From Anaerolineales bacterium (lineage in GTDB: Bacteria > Chloroflexota > Anaerolineae > Anaerolineales > UBA4823): a stretch of 16,449 nucleotides of DNA. The stretch spans positions 1-16,449 of the forward strand of contig JAFGBV010000047.1 of NCBI GenBank assembly GCA_016932955.1, given 5' to 3'. This document shows, piece by piece, positions 15,601-16,449 of this stretch. The notes under the pieces were generated by a model. That model was given only the letters and a program-made list of their open reading frames with translations, had not been told where the DNA came from and made no database searches. Position 1 is the first letter of the stretch, and every line of letters begins with the position of its first letter. Position numbers and translations under genes: made by a program.

Positions 15601-16449
15601 GCCCAAGATCTTCCCACCATACAAGATCGGCACCCCCAACCACGAAACCGCCGGGCGATCATTTGCCAGCGCAACAAACTGGATACCCAAGCGCTCCATC
15701 TGCTGGGGAGTATCTAAGCCATTCAGCAGCAAGCCTTCCCCGGTGCGGATCACATAATCCGTCATCCCGTGCCCTAGCTTGCGGCTCGCGAAAACCACTA
15801 GCTGCCCATCCGACTGGACGATAGGGAAGCTAATTTCGTCCTTCTCCGCATCATAGAGCGCTACAAAGAAAGTGTGAATCGGCACCAGGCGGCTGGTATA
15901 TGTGAGCAGCGCTTCAGCAATGGTATTCACATCCAGTAGCGATGTCAACGCCTGGCCCATCTCATTCAATACAGCCAGGTTCTCGCCACGCTGCTGCGCC
16001 TGGCGGTAGAGTTGCGCATTTTCCGCTGCAATACCGATCTGCTGCCCGGCAACTTGCATCAGCGATAGATTCGCTGATTGCTCGCTGAGCGTGGTGGTGC
16101 CAAATGCACACAATGTCCCCAGCACACGCCCTTTGGAGGCCAGCGGCACCCCCAGATATGAGTGGAATCCTAACCGAAGAAGACTGGCAACATCCACTCC
16201 CTCTGGAGCATGATCCAGGTCTTCAACGCTGATCGGCTTTTGTATTTGATATACATACTCGCACAGCGTGCCTTCCATACCGTCGGTTTGTAACTTACGG
16301 ATCATTTGGTCAGGCAAGTTACGGTAAACCGTAAGCTCCAACCGTCCGGTAGCGTCGTTGAACATGCTGATCAAACCAGCATCGATATTCACTGCCTGCA
16401 TGATTGCGGCTAGCAGATCACTCAGCGTTTCCTGCAAATCCAGCGAGCG
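9679..16449 (-). CDS. Giant soluble multi-GAF hybrid histidine kinase, 5' end outside window
   Basis: At least 2256 residues are encoded; the frame stays open through the right edge. Numbering below starts at the TTG codon at 16437, which is not a likely start because coding continues upstream as RSLD. About ten GAF domains follow one another (roughly 1-145, 155-315, 325-490, 505-660, 675-828, 840-1002, 1020-1182, 1195-1362, 1372-1535, 1550-1738). Each is linked by a helix of the IQNARLF type. Then come HisKA (H1766 in FLANMSHELRTPLN), the ATPase domain (N1882/N1886, D1918 in DTGPGI, GGSGLGLS) and two receivers. Receiver 1 has D2013-D2015, D2057, S2087 and K2106. Receiver 2 has D2133-D2135, D2178, T2208 and K2230. 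No membrane helix is visible, and I saw no phytochrome-type chromophore cysteine. GAF ligands are unknown. It is first of the three minus-strand genes seen and probably signals to the enzyme's receiver; that pairing is inferred. Confidence 0.93.
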   Translation of the reverse strand, partial: RSLDLQETLSDLLAAIMQAVNIDAGLISMFNDATGRLELTVYRNLPDQMIRKLQTDGMEGTLCEYVYQIQKPISVEDLDHAPEGVDVASLLRLGFHSYLGVPLASKGRVLGTLCAFGTTTLSEQSANLSLMQVAGQQIGIAAENAQLYRQAQQRGENLAVLNEMGQALTSLLDVNTIAEALLTYTSRLVPIHTFFVALYDAEKDEISFPIVQSDGQLVVFASRKLGHGMTDYVIRTGEGLLLNGLDTPQQMERLGIQFVALANDRPAVSWLGVPILYGGKILGIISVQSTTTPYLYTAEHRGLLTSVASQAANAIQNARLFTDAQRRSENLAVLNELGRTLGGLLDVQGIAEALLTSVSQLVPLEKETFFVALYDADSDTVSTPLVLSGGERVERPPRKLGAGLSDYIIRTGKMLLLNGDEGVKQREELGIEFIPLGNDRPAVSWLGVPIRYGDQTLGVISLQSVETPYLYTEEHASLLTAVASQAASALQNARLFVETQLRADELAVLNEMGREISEQLSPEELPETLYRYASRLIDCTNFYIALYDVENEEISFPYSIDDGKLVKWAPRKFGNGLTEYIIRARKPVLVRESVADWITQQLGIEHIGRAAESWLGVPMVAGEQVVGVIAVQSYGTPNLYDEGDQNLLTAVASSAGIAIENARLFQTEQRRRQVADTLREIARVVGSTLDLGQVTDRMLEQLARLVEFDRASIQLIQGDERQLIGARGYEMEPSGTAMFLRPVSNDALIGEVVRGGEPVVIADTHTDPRWEAVMGMEHIHSWLAAPLIAGRETVGLITLDSTKVDAYSQEAAELIRSVAAQTAVAIQNANLFQQTQVALGETAGLYQASAELNTAQSFDEILDAMRRHTIAGDGAHHVSVNYFDRPWTAQERPEWAEVLARWVENPSEAFMPRYPLQAYPSIMQLLRADSPLIIEDLPNDPRLDEVMRELYTKGFLAISTIFVPLVVGAQWVGFLNANYPQKVDFPENEIRRLMALAGQAAVAIQNLRSVSIAEQRAREAQQRSEELGLVNRVVSAMVSSPDLREVLDAVAGELIDAFHLAHASISLLNEDKKSLTVVAEKSSGGDASAVGSRIPVQGNPSTEQVIQTRRPAVIPDAQSSPLLAPMHILMVQRGIQSIAIFPIIAGGEVIGTIGLDVIEKNRVFTAQEISVAETLVGQISTSIQNANLYEQTQRALAETGTLYQASAVLNAAQDYQSILDVLRQSTILGHKNASAVTVSLFERPWVGEVAPEGFIQIASWSAQPMSTPPGTRYPMENWVAMRELLRPDQVLLVENTLVDPRLEGVARTLFVEQMGAKSLSIAPLTVGGQWMGIIVGLYDEHTRFEEQDRRILMALANQSAVSIQNLRLLDESRRRATQLETAAEIARDTSGTLALDVLLDRAVNLIRDRYGFYHASIFLLDEQRKNAVVAASTGEAGAELKRRSHSLVVGSQSVIGVVTGSGEPLVLNDVRINPSHRPNPLLPDTMAELAIPMKIGNLTTGALDVQSTQVDAFTADDVAILQTLTDQIAVAVDNARSYALAQQAVAETRQRVQELSTIFDLSRSLANAPMELSQIANIVVRHFIATFNVPEVSVSLHDLETGELRVVADLIRTERAPIIGAEGELAEQPEEGQFITSEDIGLVLNVAEYPVTAKVIQTQEPLVVLAGDAKADRAEQEYMQEHGLHTLVVLPLAIKGGAIGIIEMEVPVDEKESVQANRFNPDQINLAMTLANSAATALENARLYEEQRATAEQLRELDKLKSQFLANMSHELRTPLNSIIGFSRVILKGIDGPISDLQKQDLTAINSAGQHLLELINDVLDISKIEAGKMELAFDDDVNLGDLITSAMSTAVGLTKDKQIKLIKDVPADLPTVRADPTRMRQILINFMANAAKFTDEGSITIQAEVITSVEWGREMMVSVIDTGPGIALEDQDKLFKAFSQVDSSPTRKVGGSGLGLSISRLLVELHGGRIGVESEIGKGSRFYFTLPLEGEKLPQVSEVLTSVERPEGGRVVLAIDDDRQVLNLYERYLHDHGYDVVVLTDPAKAVETARTVQPFAITLDVMMPKIDGWQVLEALKKDPETRAIPVVICSIVEEREKGISLGAVSYLTKPILEDDLVKALTRLNGDGSIQTVLVVDDDEDDLRLVEKILRQSTNYKVRLAHGGPEGLAAIQSDPPHAIILDLFMPEIDGFALLEVLQVDARLREIPVIIFTAGDLTDIQREKLAEFSQNLLHKGTVGEEELLSSIEHALRRLKQG
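12352..12855 (-). repeat. GAF domain 8, second copy of the GAF 6 subtype
   Basis: This domain and GAF 6 (13432-13920) share features not found in the other GAFs: an opening (A)LxET-LYQASA-LN-AQ-(Y/F)-ILD helix, V(S/T)V-(Y/L)F-RPW, DPRL(D/E)-V-R-L, PL-VG-QW-G, and a closing MALA-Q-AV-IQNLR. They are separated by an unrelated GAF 7. The alternation suggests duplication of a two-domain module or insertion between copies. Confidence 0.65.
14458..15975 (-). repeat. Three tandem paralogous GAF repeats inside the giant kinase
   Basis: Residues 155-315, 325-490 and 505-660 are copies of one another. Shared segments recur in the same order: NLAVLNE(M/L)G or ELAVLNEMG, F(F/Y)(V/I)ALYD, PRK(L/F)G or SRKLG, Y(V/I)IR, SWLGVP, (T/S)xVAS, and NARLF. 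Copies one and two are closest, both with NDRPAVSWLGVP and PYLYT-EH. The pattern indicates stepwise intragenic duplication, with copy three older. The DNA is visibly similar but no longer identical. Confidence 0.75.

Noticed and set aside
16435..16437. TTG as the start of the giant kinase
   Set aside because: The frame is open to the window edge and the preceding residues continue a normal GAF-leading helix, so the true start is outside.

Overview
The window is GC-rich and densely coding, with no rRNA, tRNA, CRISPR array or insertion sequence that I can see. It holds seven protein-coding genes, two of them cut by the window edges, plus one possible small gene. The likely source is a free-living Chloroflexota-type bacterium of the Anaerolineae kind. 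This rests on several soluble histidine kinases with many GAF domains, a membrane protein with a long Thr/Pro-rich outer linker, and an N-terminal zinc-ribbon threonine-synthase-like enzyme. It is an inference from architecture, not a proven placement.

Layout: (1) 1-1283, minus strand: a membrane-anchored Thr/Pro-rich protein followed by the N-terminal part of a diacylglycerol/lipid kinase-like gene. (2) 1284-1573: the one sizeable non-coding gap. It holds a minus-strand promoter, a strong minus-strand intrinsic terminator, a possible 38-42 residue small gene and overlapping divergent promoters. (3) 1574-6976, plus strand: a tightly coupled three-gene signalling operon made of a GAF histidine kinase, a histidine kinase with an N-terminal receiver domain, and an OmpR-type response regulator. 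The genes overlap by 11 and 4 bases. (4) 7010-16449, minus strand: a convergent operon. In transcription order it has a giant soluble hybrid histidine kinase (at least 2256 residues, about ten GAF domains and two receivers), a threonine-synthase-like PLP enzyme fused to a receiver domain, and a ten-helix EamA/DMT transporter. The enzyme and transporter genes overlap by 11 bases.

The most interesting point is the minus-strand operon. A metabolic PLP enzyme of the threonine synthase fold carries a complete receiver domain. It lies directly downstream of a hybrid kinase whose last receiver resembles it, and directly upstream of a transporter from the superfamily that includes threonine/homoserine and other amino-acid exporters. 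A testable model is phosphorylation-controlled amino-acid synthesis coupled to export. The receiver and enzyme motifs are seen directly. The substrate, the kinase-receiver pairing and the export role are inferred.
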